Of a stretch of DNA of 62,662 nt, positions 34,293 through 42,695 are shown in pieces. The position numbers and the translations under genes are program-made. Positions within the stretch are counted from its first letter, which is position 1. Every line of letters begins with the position of its first letter. The notes under the pieces are model-generated. The model worked only from the letters and a program-made list of their open reading frames with translations, made no database searches and was not told where the DNA came from. Source of the stretch: Gammaproteobacteria bacterium (lineage in GTDB: Bacteria > Pseudomonadota > Gammaproteobacteria > PS1 > Pseudothioglobaceae); assembly GCA_029941485.1 (NCBI GenBank), contig JAPYOZ010000001.1:1-62662 (forward strand), read 5' to 3'.

Positions 34293-34541
34293 ATGAAAAT
34301 TGTCGTTTATTCAACCCACACTTGCCCAATCTGCGTCAAAACTAAAGAGCTGTTAGATAAATGGGATCTGCCTTTTGAGCAAAAATACATCGATGAAGAT
34401 CACGCTCACATGGTGGAGTTTTCTAAAGTGACTGATGGCGCACGCATGGTGCCCCAGTTAACTATTGATGGAAAGCATATTGGTGGGTTTAGTGATCTGA
34501 CGGAACTCCACATGGACGGCTTCTTCGATTCACAGGGTTAA
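34293..34541 (+). CDS. Glutaredoxin
   Basis: This 82-residue thiol-disulfide oxidoreductase has the active site CPIC (about 11-14) in place of the more common CPYC. It also has the cis-Pro motif MVPQL and the glutathione-binding GGFSDL. The start lies two bases after the leuB stop, so the pair is cotranscribed. Confidence 0.92.
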   Translation: MKIVVYSTHTCPICVKTKELLDKWDLPFEQKYIDEDHAHMVEFSKVTDGARMVPQLTIDGKHIGGFSDLTELHMDGFFDSQG

Positions 34542-34682
34542 TTTTCACCCTTGTTTTCGTTATCAAAATTTCCAATTGGTCACTTACTAATTGTAAGCTC
34601 CCGGCTTGTCAATTTTCTTAAGCCTCAACAAGAATAAAAATCCCTCTATTTTTTGCAATTTTTTGCGTTACAATCTGACTTT

Positions 34683-35273
34683 ATGAAGGATATTGTCGCA
34701 AATAATGCAGATTTAAGAAAGCTCATGGAAGGCAACAAGCGTTATGTTTCCTCTCATCTTGAGCATCCCGATCAATCGAGCGAGCGACGTTTTGAGCTCA
34801 AACATGGCCAACATCCGTTTGCGATTATTTTAGGTTGTTCGGATTCTCGCGTACCACCTGAAGTGCTGTTTGATCAAGGTTTGGGTGATTTGTACGTGGT
34901 GCGTGTGGCGGGCAATGTGTTGGATCAAATGATTGTGGCTAGTATTGAATATGCAGTATTACACCTTAACGTTTCTTTGGTTATGGTAATGGGGCATACT
35001 CAATGTGGTGCAGTTGCTGCAACGTGTAATCATGAGCAATTAGAAGGGCATTTGCCTTCTTTGACTTTTGCGCTTAATCCAGCTTTTAATCAAGCGAAGG
35101 ATCAACCTGGAAATTTGGTTGAAAATGTCACCTTGGCTAATGTTGGCTTGGTGAGTGAGGAGCTCAAACAAACAGGCATGCATTTTCCAGAAATGGTTGA
35201 AAAAGGCGATCTAACCATTGTGCCTGCTTATTATCATATTGGCACCGGAAAAGTGGAGTTGTTAGAAGTATGA
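34683..35273 (+). CDS. can: Beta-class carbonic anhydrase
   Basis: This 196-residue zinc enzyme interconverts CO2 and bicarbonate. Zinc ligands are visible in GCSDSRVPPE (Cys, with the Asp-Arg dyad) and GHTQCGA (His and Cys). Length fits the cytoplasmic bacterial type. In an autotroph it supplies bicarbonate or CO2 to carbon fixation. The ATG at 34683 is preferred to an upstream TTG. It overlaps the next gene by ATGA. Confidence 0.94.
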   Translation: MKDIVANNADLRKLMEGNKRYVSSHLEHPDQSSERRFELKHGQHPFAIILGCSDSRVPPEVLFDQGLGDLYVVRVAGNVLDQMIVASIEYAVLHLNVSLVMVMGHTQCGAVAATCNHEQLEGHLPSLTFALNPAFNQAKDQPGNLVENVTLANVGLVSEELKQTGMHFPEMVEKGDLTIVPAYYHIGTGKVELLEV

Positions 35274-35905
35274 ATTTAGAAGTAACTCAAGAATTTTCCA
35301 ATAGCTTGTATTGGATTTCATTAGTGGCTGTTGTGGTGTCATCTGCCTCCGGCGTGCTTAAATCTGGTTTTAGGCAATTTGATTTATTTGGTGTTATTAT
35401 TATTGCTATAACAACTGGATTGGGCGGTGGATCATTAAGAGATATGCTGTTAGATGTCGATGTGTTTTGGATCCAAGATCAGGTTTTCTTTATTGCTTCA
35501 TTAGTAAGTGCCATTATTATTTTTGTGGGTGCTAGGTTATTTTCAATTTCACCAAAGCTATTTTTAATACCTGATGCAGCAGGATTGGCAGCCTTTAGTG
35601 TTGCAGGCACAATGGTGGCGTTAGTGGCGGGTTCGCCATGGTTGGTGGCTAGTTTTATGGGGGTGGTTACCGGCGCGATGGGCGGAATTTTTAGAGATAT
35701 GTTGTGTAACGAAACGCCAATTGTTTTTAAAAGCCCACTCTATGCAACAGCCGCTTGGCTTGGGTCTCTAGCCTTTATTGTGCTGTTAGATAATGGGGTT
35801 GGCGTGACAGTTTCAGCCGTATTTGCTGGACTGAGTATTTTTGTTGTTAGGATGGTGGCAATCCGCCTTGATTTGGGATTGCCTAAATTTCAATTAAAAC
35901 AATAA
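35270..35905 (+). CDS. TRIC-family (UPF0126) membrane protein
   Basis: This 211-residue protein has seven predicted membrane segments arranged as two repeated halves. Each has the family signature: TTGLGGGSLRDMLL (about 45-58) and TGAMGGIFRDMLC (about 133-145). The second signature is followed by ETPIVF, as in E. coli YadS and YicG. Prokaryotic TRIC proteins form K+-permeable trimers; a glycine-transport role has also been suggested for relatives. It overlaps carbonic anhydrase by 4 nt, so the pair is an operon. Confidence 0.9.
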   Translation: MNLEVTQEFSNSLYWISLVAVVVSSASGVLKSGFRQFDLFGVIIIAITTGLGGGSLRDMLLDVDVFWIQDQVFFIASLVSAIIIFVGARLFSISPKLFLIPDAAGLAAFSVAGTMVALVAGSPWLVASFMGVVTGAMGGIFRDMLCNETPIVFKSPLYATAAWLGSLAFIVLLDNGVGVTVSAVFAGLSIFVVRMVAIRLDLGLPKFQLKQ

Positions 35906-35908
35906 GTT

Positions 35909-36865
35909 TTAATTATCTCTATCCTCAATCTCTAACAACATCTTGTTGATATGCCTACCTAGTTGGGCATCGTAACCGTGCCAATCTCTGTAATTGGCTA
36001 GCTTTTTATCAGCAAAAGGCTTGATTTCATAATCAGCTAAATCTTCTTCATAGCCTTTTTTGGTTTCGTCTTGCACAATCAATAAATAATCTAAGAAAGG
36101 TTGGACAGCATTTTGTGCATTGCCTGATGGGCCGTGGCCAGGTACATAGTGATCAAAACCTAAATCGATTGCGTATTCTAATGCTTTGATATTGCCATGC
36201 ATATCAGAGGTGCCATCAAATCGACCAAAACGATTAATCAAATCATTGTCGCCCAAGAACAGGGTTTTACTACCGACATGTTCAATCATAATGTCAGTAT
36301 TGGTGTGCGCCACGCCGGTAATGTCATTGTGGATTTTGAACGTTTCTCCTGCTACAGTAATCTCTTGTAAATGTGTGGTTGCGTCAGTTGGGTAAACGGC
36401 AATTGTGCCTTTTGACACGCCTTCGGTTGAAGTATCCATAATACCAACCCAGCTATCGCCAGCACCATCTTTGGCTTGTGCAATCATAGCAGGATGCGCA
36501 TAAATTTTAGCGTTAGGATATTGCTCCATAATCGCTTGGTTACCTAGCCAGTGGTCGCCATGTACATGGGTGTTAAAGGCAGCTATAACTGGTTTGTCAG
36601 TGATTTTTTTAATTTCTGCAATAACTTGCTGCCCGACTTGGTAAGTACCACCTGGGTCAATAACAATCACGCCATCAGCACCAATGACCATGCCCGGGTT
36701 GTTCATAAAACCATGGTTCTGTTTGTTAGGCTCGCCAAGTGGGCCATGCATAACCTGAACTTGTGTGTCAAGCGCCTCAAATTTGTATTCGCCTAAACCG
36801 TCAATCACCCAAGCATTGGCCAATGTTGAAAGTGTTAATGTAAATAGTAGTGTTAGTTTTTTCAT
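35909..36865 (-). CDS. Exported metallo-beta-lactamase-fold hydrolase
   Basis: This 318-residue protein has a signal peptide (about 1-18, cleavage near ANA) and an MBL fold. The zinc motif HVHGDHWLGN lies near residue 100. Further ligands are His in TGVAHTNTD, Asp in FLGDNDL and His in VPGHGPSG. It is similar in layout to SoxH-like and quinoprotein-relay zinc hydrolases, whose substrates are not established. A second exported MBL-fold protein is at 54452-55390. It is divergent from nudE across 58 bases. Confidence 0.82.
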   Translation of the reverse strand: MKKLTLLFTLTLSTLANAWVIDGLGEYKFEALDTQVQVMHGPLGEPNKQNHGFMNNPGMVIGADGVIVIDPGGTYQVGQQVIAEIKKITDKPVIAAFNTHVHGDHWLGNQAIMEQYPNAKIYAHPAMIAQAKDGAGDSWVGIMDTSTEGVSKGTIAVYPTDATTHLQEITVAGETFKIHNDITGVAHTNTDIMIEHVGSKTLFLGDNDLINRFGRFDGTSDMHGNIKALEYAIDLGFDHYVPGHGPSGNAQNAVQPFLDYLLIVQDETKKGYEEDLADYEIKPFADKKLANYRDWHGYDAQLGRHINKMLLEIEDRDN

Positions 36866-36923
36866 GATTTCCCTCTTAATCTATGTTGAACGACTTAGTA
36901 TACCTAATGTTATAATTCTAAAT

Positions 36924-37475
36924 ATGCGCAAAAAACCAACCGTATCCAATGTAAAAAATATAGCAACCACTAGGTTTTTTAATATTCAGTCAATGGATAT
37001 TGAATTTTCCAATGGTGAAAAACGCCAATATGAGCGCTTAAAGCCACCTGGAGAAGGTGCAGTATTGGTGGTCCCAATGTTAGACGATGACACAGTATTA
37101 ATGATTTATGAATATTCTGGTGGTACCGATCGATATGAACTGGCACTGACTAAAGGAAAAATCGATAAAGGAGAATCACCTATTGACACTGCTAATCGTG
37201 AGTTGATTGAAGAAATTGGCTATGGTGCAAAAGACCTTAAGCTGATTAAAACCATGACATTAGCGCCTGGTTATCAGTCTAATTTTACCCATATTGTGCT
37301 GGCACAAAATTTGTACAAAGCAAGTGCTGAAGGGGATGAGCCCGAGCCACTCGAAGTGGTTAAGTACAAATTGAGTGATTTGGAAGAACTGGTTTATAAC
37401 AAAGATTTAACCGAAGCCAGAACCATCGCAGCGCTTTATATGGCCAAGGAAATTATTCGAAAACAAAACGTGTGA
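36924..37475 (+). CDS. nudE: ADP compounds hydrolase NudE
   Basis: NudE cleaves ADP-ribose, Ap3A, NADH and similar compounds. The 183-residue protein has the Nudix box as GKIDKGESPIDTANRELIEEIGYGA (here only its first and last parts: GKIDKGE and RELIEEIG). Flanking segments match E. coli NudE closely: DIEFSNG near the start, YELALTKG, LAPGYQSN and EGDEPEPL. The ATG at 36924 is chosen by this alignment; an upstream in-frame extension overlaps the divergent gene and is not family-like. Its stop overlaps the aat start by 4 nt. Confidence 0.92.
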   Translation: MRKKPTVSNVKNIATTRFFNIQSMDIEFSNGEKRQYERLKPPGEGAVLVVPMLDDDTVLMIYEYSGGTDRYELALTKGKIDKGESPIDTANRELIEEIGYGAKDLKLIKTMTLAPGYQSNFTHIVLAQNLYKASAEGDEPEPLEVVKYKLSDLEELVYNKDLTEARTIAALYMAKEIIRKQNV

Positions 37476-38131
37476 TTGATATTCCACAAGCGTTTATTCT
37501 TGGCTTAAAAGACACGCCTTTCCCCAGTGTTGATTTAGCACTTGAAGAGCCAAACGGCTTAATCGCCATTGGCGGCGAGTTATCTACCGAGCGTCTATTA
37601 GAGGCTTATAAAAAAGGTATTTTCCCTTGGTATAGCGAGGGTAATCCGGTGCTTTGGTATAGTCCAAACCCTAGAATGGTGATCACCAAAGACAAGCTTC
37701 ACATCTCAAAAAGCCTAGATAAAGTACTGCAAAGCGGCCGGTTTGAAATACGCACTGACACCAATTTTGAACAAGTAATACAACAATGTAGAGCCATTAA
37801 ACGCAAGGATCAAGATAGTACTTGGATTGATGATGACATGGTGCGTGCCTATACCCAGATGCACCATCAAGGTTATGCGCGTTCAATCGAAGTTTATGAA
37901 GATGACCAGCTGATTGGCGGGCTATATGGTGTGGCAATGGGCAAGGTATTTTTTGGAGAATCAATGTTTTCTTGCAAAAGTAACGCGTCAAAAGTGGCGT
38001 TTGTTTACTTATTGCAAAATACGGATTATCAGCTGATTGATTGCCAGGTTGAAAACCCACATTTAAAAAGCTTGGGCGCCTTTAATATAGAGCGCTCTGC
38101 GTTTATGCTTAAACTTAAAGAATTGCTGTAA
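37472..38131 (+). CDS. aat: Leucyl/phenylalanyl-tRNA-protein transferase
   Basis: Aat adds Leu or Phe to proteins with N-terminal Lys or Arg and so marks them for ClpS-ClpAP degradation. The 219-residue protein shows the family landmarks GLIAIGGELS, YKKGIFPWYSEG, WYSPNPRMV, SIEVYEDDQLIGGLYGVAMGKVFFGESMFS (first and last parts visible) and DCQVENPHLKSLGA. The start is GTG, overlapping nudE. Confidence 0.95.
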   Translation: MIDIPQAFILGLKDTPFPSVDLALEEPNGLIAIGGELSTERLLEAYKKGIFPWYSEGNPVLWYSPNPRMVITKDKLHISKSLDKVLQSGRFEIRTDTNFEQVIQQCRAIKRKDQDSTWIDDDMVRAYTQMHHQGYARSIEVYEDDQLIGGLYGVAMGKVFFGESMFSCKSNASKVAFVYLLQNTDYQLIDCQVENPHLKSLGAFNIERSAFMLKLKELL

Positions 38132-38168
38132 AATTGCAATTGATTTTATAAAATAAAGAGCACTAAAT

Positions 38169-38357
38169 ATGAAAAAAATAGTTAGATTATTAGCACTGGC
38201 ATTTGTTGTAATTGGTATTTCAGCTTGTGGAAAAATGGGCGAATTAGAAAGCGTTAAAAATGATCAGGTTACTTTGTCTCCAGCACCAATTGATGAACAG
38301 ACGGTCCAAGTTGCTGCTGCACCAGAGTTTGATGTCATGCCGCATAGTTCTAAATAA
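38169..38357 (+). CDS. lptM: Small lipoprotein, LptM/YifL-like
   Basis: This 62-residue precursor has a lipoprotein signal (LALAFVVIGISAC, lipobox cysteine at about 20). The mature chain starts CGKMGE, similar to the CGLKGP of LptM. The rest is a short, low-complexity, Ala/Pro-rich tail. LptM helps LptD mature in the outer membrane. The gene lies directly upstream of lysA, the conserved position of yifL/lptM in gammaproteobacteria, and this synteny is the main support. It ends three bases before lysA. Confidence 0.72.
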   Translation: MKKIVRLLALAFVVIGISACGKMGELESVKNDQVTLSPAPIDEQTVQVAAAPEFDVMPHSSK

Positions 38358-38360
38358 TCA

Positions 38361-39602
38361 TTGAATTTTTCTTACAAAAATCAAACCTTAAACGCTGAAT
38401 CTGTTGCGATAACAGATTTGATGGCGACTTACGGCTCACCACTTTATGTGTATTCAAGAGCTGAAATCGAAAAAAATTGGCATACGTTTAACGATGCTTT
38501 TTCTAATCATCCGCACTTAGTTTGCTTTGCAGTAAAAGCTAATTCTAATCTAGCCGTGCTTAATGTATTGGCAAAAATCGGCTCTGGATTTGACGTTGTA
38601 TCACGAGGCGAACTAGAGCGAGTATTGGCAGCAGGCGGGCAAGCAAATCGTTGCGTATTTTCAGGTGTAGCAAAAGCCACTGATGAAATCGAATATGCGC
38701 TTGAAGTCGGCATTCGCTGTTTTAATGTTGAATCGAGCAGTGAACTTGATCGTATTGAGAGCATAGCAAATAGACTTAACGCTCAAGCACCTATTTCTAT
38801 TCGTGTTAATCCCGATGTGGATGCAAAAACACACCCTTATATCTCTACAGGTTTAAAAGAAAATAAATTCGGTGTTGATATTAATGATGCAATTAGTCTG
38901 TATGAAAAAGCAAATAATTCTAAGTATTTAGACGTTCAAGGTTTAGATTGCCATATTGGTTCTCAAATTACCGATGTGTCTCCTTTTTTAGATGCGCTCG
39001 GTAAAGTATTGGAGCTAATTGAAGAACTTAAAACAAAAGGCATTGAAATAGCACACCTTGATTTGGGCGGTGGTATTGGTATTAAATACGATAATGAACA
39101 AACCATTGATGTTAACGCTTACATTGTTTCTGTATTAGAGAAAGTGGGCGATTTAGAAATTATATTAGAACCGGGCAGGGCAATTGTAGGCAATGCAGGT
39201 ATTTTTGTTACTCAAGTGGAATTTTTAAAACAAAATTCTGAGCACTCATTTGCTATTATTGATGGCGCGATGAACGATTTGTTGCGCCCAGCGTTTTACA
39301 GTGCTTATCATCAGGTTTTGCCTGTGAATGAGAATAGCAATGGTACTCAAGCCAACTGGGATTTGGTTGGACCCATCTGCGAGACTGGAGATTTTTTAGC
39401 AAAAAATAGAAAATTATCGCTTTCCGAAGGTGATTATTTGGCTATTATGTCTGCAGGCGCTTATGGTTTTACCATGAGTTCAAATTATAACTCTCGTCCT
39501 CGAGTGGCCGAGGTGATAGTCTCAGGTGATCAACATAGTTTGGTGCGCGAACGAGAGACCATTCAAGATTTATTTAACAAAGAACATTTAATGAATGACT
39601 AA
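38361..39602 (+). CDS. lysA: Diaminopimelate decarboxylase
   Basis: LysA makes lysine from meso-diaminopimelate. The 413-residue PLP enzyme has the lysine in FAVKANSN (about 54-61), HIGSQITD, the GGGIGIKY glycine loop, EPGRAIVGNAG, and GPICETGDFLA in the C-terminal barrel. The start is TTG. It fits the family N-terminus (YKNQTLNAESV), and translation is probably coupled to the small lipoprotein gene upstream. It overlaps yhbY by 8 nt. dapD lies at the left end of the window. Confidence 0.95.
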   Translation: MNFSYKNQTLNAESVAITDLMATYGSPLYVYSRAEIEKNWHTFNDAFSNHPHLVCFAVKANSNLAVLNVLAKIGSGFDVVSRGELERVLAAGGQANRCVFSGVAKATDEIEYALEVGIRCFNVESSSELDRIESIANRLNAQAPISIRVNPDVDAKTHPYISTGLKENKFGVDINDAISLYEKANNSKYLDVQGLDCHIGSQITDVSPFLDALGKVLELIEELKTKGIEIAHLDLGGGIGIKYDNEQTIDVNAYIVSVLEKVGDLEIILEPGRAIVGNAGIFVTQVEFLKQNSEHSFAIIDGAMNDLLRPAFYSAYHQVLPVNENSNGTQANWDLVGPICETGDFLAKNRKLSLSEGDYLAIMSAGAYGFTMSSNYNSRPRVAEVIVSGDQHSLVRERETIQDLFNKEHLMND

Positions 39603-39897
39603 ATTAACCAACAATCAAAAGAAATTTTTAAGAGCAAAGGGTCATGCACTTAAGCCAGTAGTAATGGTGGGACAACATGGTTTAAGCGAATCAGTATTAG
39701 CCGAATTAGAATCAAGCATGAGTAAACACGAGTTGCTAAAAATTAAAATTCGAACCGAAGATAGAGACGAGAAACAAAATATGATTAATAAGATTGTAGA
39801 AGTGTCTCACTCACATTTGGTTCAGGTTATTGGCAATGTGATGGTGATTTATCGTGCATTCGACGAAGAACCACAGATAATTCTACCACGCAAGTAA
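39595..39897 (+). CDS. yhbY: YhbY-type (CRM domain) ribosome assembly RNA-binding protein
   Basis: This 100-residue protein is a stand-alone CRM domain. It shows the LRAKGHALKPVVMVGQHGLSE-type N-terminus (first part LRAKGHALKPV), the GxxG-like VGQHGLS loop, LLKIKIR, and the C-terminal VQVIGNVMVIYR. E. coli YhbY binds pre-50S particles. The ATG lies within the end of lysA. Confidence 0.93.
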   Translation: MTKLTNNQKKFLRAKGHALKPVVMVGQHGLSESVLAELESSMSKHELLKIKIRTEDRDEKQNMINKIVEVSHSHLVQVIGNVMVIYRAFDEEPQIILPRK

Positions 39898-39910
39898 AGC
39901 GGCACTTTAT

Positions 39911-40996
39911 ATGAAAATCGCCATTAGCGCAGCAGAAACTTCAGGTGATTTGCTTGGCTCTAAGTTAGTTGAATCACTGAAAAAACAAAACCCAGTAATT
40001 GATATTGAAGGCTTATCAGGCGAAAAAATGGTCGCCAGTGGTTGTAAGCAATTGTGGGATCAAAAGTTAGTTAATGTAATGGGGTTTAGCGAAGTTGTGA
40101 AGAAATTGCCTTCACTTATTCGACTTCGAAAAACCATTATTCAATATTTTTCAGACAATAAACCCGATGTATTTATTGGTATAGATGCCCCAGATTTTAA
40201 TTTTGTCATTGAGAAAAAACTCAAAAATAAAGGCGTTAAAACCGTGCATTTTATTTCCCCTTCGGTTTGGGCATGGCGTCAGAATCGAATTAAAAAGATT
40301 AAACAATCAACTGATTTAGTGCTTTGTGTTTTTCCATTTGAAGTTGACTTCTATCAAAATAATAATCAAAGATCTTTGTTTGTAGGGCATCCATTAGCAG
40401 AAAGTTTAACCCCTAGAAAAAATCACGTAGTAGGTAAAAATATTTTACTAATGCCTGGATCACGTGAGGGTGAAGTCAAACTCTTATTGCCAGAAATGTT
40501 ATCAGCCATACGGGTGATGGCTGATAAAGACAGCGAGCTAACCTTCCATTTGGCCTTGGCCAACGATACTTTGCTTGGATGGTCTCAACAGCAAGTACAA
40601 GGTATGACTATTGGTATTTCCATGGGTGATGCACATCAGCGCATGGCACAAGCAGATTTGGTTTTGGTGGCATCGGGAACAGCCACATTAGAGGTGGCAC
40701 TCGTCGGCGTGCCAATGGTGGTTATTTATAAATTATCAGGTTTTAGTTATTTCATTGCTTCTCGCTTGGTTAAAAGTAAGTACGTGTCGCTGCCTAATGT
40801 GATTGCAGACAAATCATTGGTTCCAGAACTGATACAAGAGTACGCTAATGGTGAAAACATTGCACGACATGCCATGAGAATTATCTCGAGCGATAATCGA
40901 ACTTTAATTAAAGAATTTAATGCCATTCATACGCAGTTAAAGCACAATGCTGCCGATGAATCTGCACGTGCAATTATTGAATTCATCAATGAATAG
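39911..40996 (+). CDS. lpxB: Lipid-A-disaccharide synthase
   Basis: LpxB joins UDP-diacylglucosamine and lipid X in lipid A synthesis at the inner membrane. The 361-residue protein starts with the typical AAETSGDLLG (about 5-14). It contains GIDAPDFNF, FISPSVWAWRQNRI, PGSREGEVKLL and the C-terminal SGTATLEVAL. It is slightly shorter than E. coli LpxB (382). lptC, lptA and the small lptM-like gene show that this organism builds and exports LPS. It overlaps nadC by 8 nt. Confidence 0.95.
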   Translation: MKIAISAAETSGDLLGSKLVESLKKQNPVIDIEGLSGEKMVASGCKQLWDQKLVNVMGFSEVVKKLPSLIRLRKTIIQYFSDNKPDVFIGIDAPDFNFVIEKKLKNKGVKTVHFISPSVWAWRQNRIKKIKQSTDLVLCVFPFEVDFYQNNNQRSLFVGHPLAESLTPRKNHVVGKNILLMPGSREGEVKLLLPEMLSAIRVMADKDSELTFHLALANDTLLGWSQQQVQGMTIGISMGDAHQRMAQADLVLVASGTATLEVALVGVPMVVIYKLSGFSYFIASRLVKSKYVSLPNVIADKSLVPELIQEYANGENIARHAMRIISSDNRTLIKEFNAIHTQLKHNAADESARAIIEFINE

Positions 40997-41813
40997 CCAA
41001 ATTTCTAAAATTGTCAATCTGGCTCTGGTTGAAGACATAGGCACTGGTGATGTATCCGCTAGTCTGTTGAACGATAAAATTGTGAATGCCAATATAATTT
41101 CCAAAGAACAGGCAGTTGTTTGTGGCATTGAGTATGCTGAGAGTGCTTTTTTATCAATTGATGATTCGCTTGATGTTGTTTGGAAAATTCATGATGGCGA
41201 TAGCGTAGCTGAAAATCAAGTGTTGTGCTCCTTAAAAGGATCGGCACGTTCTATCGTTACGGCTGAGAGGGTGGCGCTTAATTTTTTGCAAACACTGAGC
41301 GCCACGGCAACACAAACTCGCCAGATGGTGGATAAAATTGCCCACACTCAGGCACAATTATTAGACACTAGAAAGACTATTCCTGGTTTGCGTTTGGCAC
41401 AAAAATTTGCGGTTAAATGTGGTGGCGGAGTTAATCATCGATTGGGGCTTTACGATTGTATCATGATTAAAGAGAATCATATTTTGGCAATGGGGTCTAT
41501 CGATTTAGCGGTTAAATCAGCAAAGACGTATTATCCAAAATTACCAATGATTGTTGAAGTGGAAGATTTAGACCAGTTAAATCAAGCGCTATTACTTGAT
41601 GGAATCAAGAGAATTTTATGTGATAATTTTTCAATTGATATGCTTAAGATGGCCGTTAAATCAGCAAAAAACAAAACACCATTAGAAGCCAGTGGTAATA
41701 TTGATGAGAACAACATTGTTGAAGTTGCACAAACGGGTGTTAATTACATTTCGATTGGAGCTATTACTAAGCACATTCGTGCGGTTGACTTTTCTCTAAG
41801 AATTAGTCAATAG
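40989..41813 (+). CDS. nadC: Nicotinate-nucleotide pyrophosphorylase (quinolinate phosphoribosyltransferase)
   Basis: NadC makes nicotinate mononucleotide from quinolinate and PRPP, releasing PPi. The 274-residue protein has EDIGTGDVSA (about 14-23), ERVALNFLQTLSA, DTRKTIPGLR, GGGVNHR and IKENHI. The end has EASGNI and the YISIGAIT active-site strand. The ATG at 40989 overlaps the lpxB end (ATGAATAG); an earlier start would lie inside lpxB. The 3' end overlaps the convergent cysQ by 11 bases. Confidence 0.95.
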   Translation: MNSQISKIVNLALVEDIGTGDVSASLLNDKIVNANIISKEQAVVCGIEYAESAFLSIDDSLDVVWKIHDGDSVAENQVLCSLKGSARSIVTAERVALNFLQTLSATATQTRQMVDKIAHTQAQLLDTRKTIPGLRLAQKFAVKCGGGVNHRLGLYDCIMIKENHILAMGSIDLAVKSAKTYYPKLPMIVEVEDLDQLNQALLLDGIKRILCDNFSIDMLKMAVKSAKNKTPLEASGNIDENNIVEVAQTGVNYISIGAITKHIRAVDFSLRISQ

Positions 41814-42567
41814 AGCCAGAAGCAAAAAATATTGGACTGATTAAATCGTCTTTAGTGTTGTAACGTAGTGGTTTTCCATCTTCGCCTAACACTTGCCCAC
41901 CGGCACCTTCTAGGATGCAAACACCAGCGGCGGTATCCCACTCTGAGCAAGGCCCAAATCTTGGGTAGTAGTCGTAATCTCCTTGTGCGATTCTGCAAAA
42001 TTTTAAAGCACTGCCCATCTGACTTAATTCATAATTTTTTTGCCCTTTTAAATGCTCTTTTAGGCGTTCGTTGTGAGAAGAATGATGCCCAACTAACACT
42101 CTAAGTGGGTCATTCGTTGTTGTGGTTTTTAGTATTTTTTCCACGCCATTTTGCAATCGAAAAGTAACATCATCTTTTGAGGCGTAGTAGTGTATTTTGT
42201 CGAGTGGTGCATAAATCATGCCGAATACTGGTGTGTGTTGTTTAATGTAGGCAATACAAATACAAAATTCGCCCGTGTGCTCTAGAAAATCACGAGTACC
42301 ATCCAATGGGTCTATTAACCAATATTCTTGCCATTTTGAGCGTTCATCGAACGGGATAGCATCGGACTCTTCCGATAGAATTGGTACGCCAGGTGTGAGT
42401 TGTTTTAAACCTTCTACAATTAGTGTGTGTGCGGTTTGATCAGCAATTGTTAATGGTGTTTGGTTGGATTTAATTTCAACACTCATGTCGCTTTTGTAAA
42501 ACGACATAATACGTTCCCCAACCTCGGTAGTGAGTTTAATTAGTGGAGATGTGAGTGAATCAAACAT
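41803..42567 (-). CDS. cysQ: 3'(2'),5'-bisphosphate nucleotidase
   Basis: CysQ degrades PAP, the by-product of PAPS-dependent sulfate assimilation. The 254-residue protein belongs to the inositol-monophosphatase fold. It has ILSEES near residue 72, the metal motif WLIDPLDGTRDF (about 83-94), and the C-terminal CSEWDTAAGVCIL motif. The ATG at 42567 is chosen, because a longer open frame would run into the tRNA gene at 42610. It follows the tRNA gene on the minus strand. Confidence 0.92.
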   Translation of the reverse strand: MFDSLTSPLIKLTTEVGERIMSFYKSDMSVEIKSNQTPLTIADQTAHTLIVEGLKQLTPGVPILSEESDAIPFDERSKWQEYWLIDPLDGTRDFLEHTGEFCICIAYIKQHTPVFGMIYAPLDKIHYYASKDDVTFRLQNGVEKILKTTTTNDPLRVLVGHHSSHNERLKEHLKGQKNYELSQMGSALKFCRIAQGDYDYYPRFGPCSEWDTAAGVCILEGAGGQVLGEDGKPLRYNTKDDLISPIFFASGSID

Positions 42568-42609
42568 TGGTATTATCATACCACTTGGTATACATAATAC
42601 TATTGAAAG

Positions 42610-42686
42610 TGGTGGGCCTACTTGGACTTGAACCAAGGACCAATCGATTATGAGTCGATTGCTCTAACCAGCTGAGCTATAGGCCC
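42610..42686 (-). tRNA. tRNA with CAU anticodon, probably tRNA-Ile2 (lysidine)
   Basis: A 77-nt cloverleaf including an encoded CCA. The acceptor stem GGGCCTA pairs with TAGGCCC. The anticodon loop is CTCATAA. The anticodon arm CGACTCATAATCG and the following TTGGTC, TGGTTCAAGTCC resemble E. coli tRNA-Ile(CAU) more than elongator tRNA-Met. Initiator Met is excluded by the paired 1-72 and by the anticodon stem. TilS, which would modify C34, is encoded at 57913-59088. The gene lies 9 bases after the rpoD stop and is probably cotranscribed with it. Confidence 0.9.
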
Positions 42687-42695
42687 GTAAAGGTT

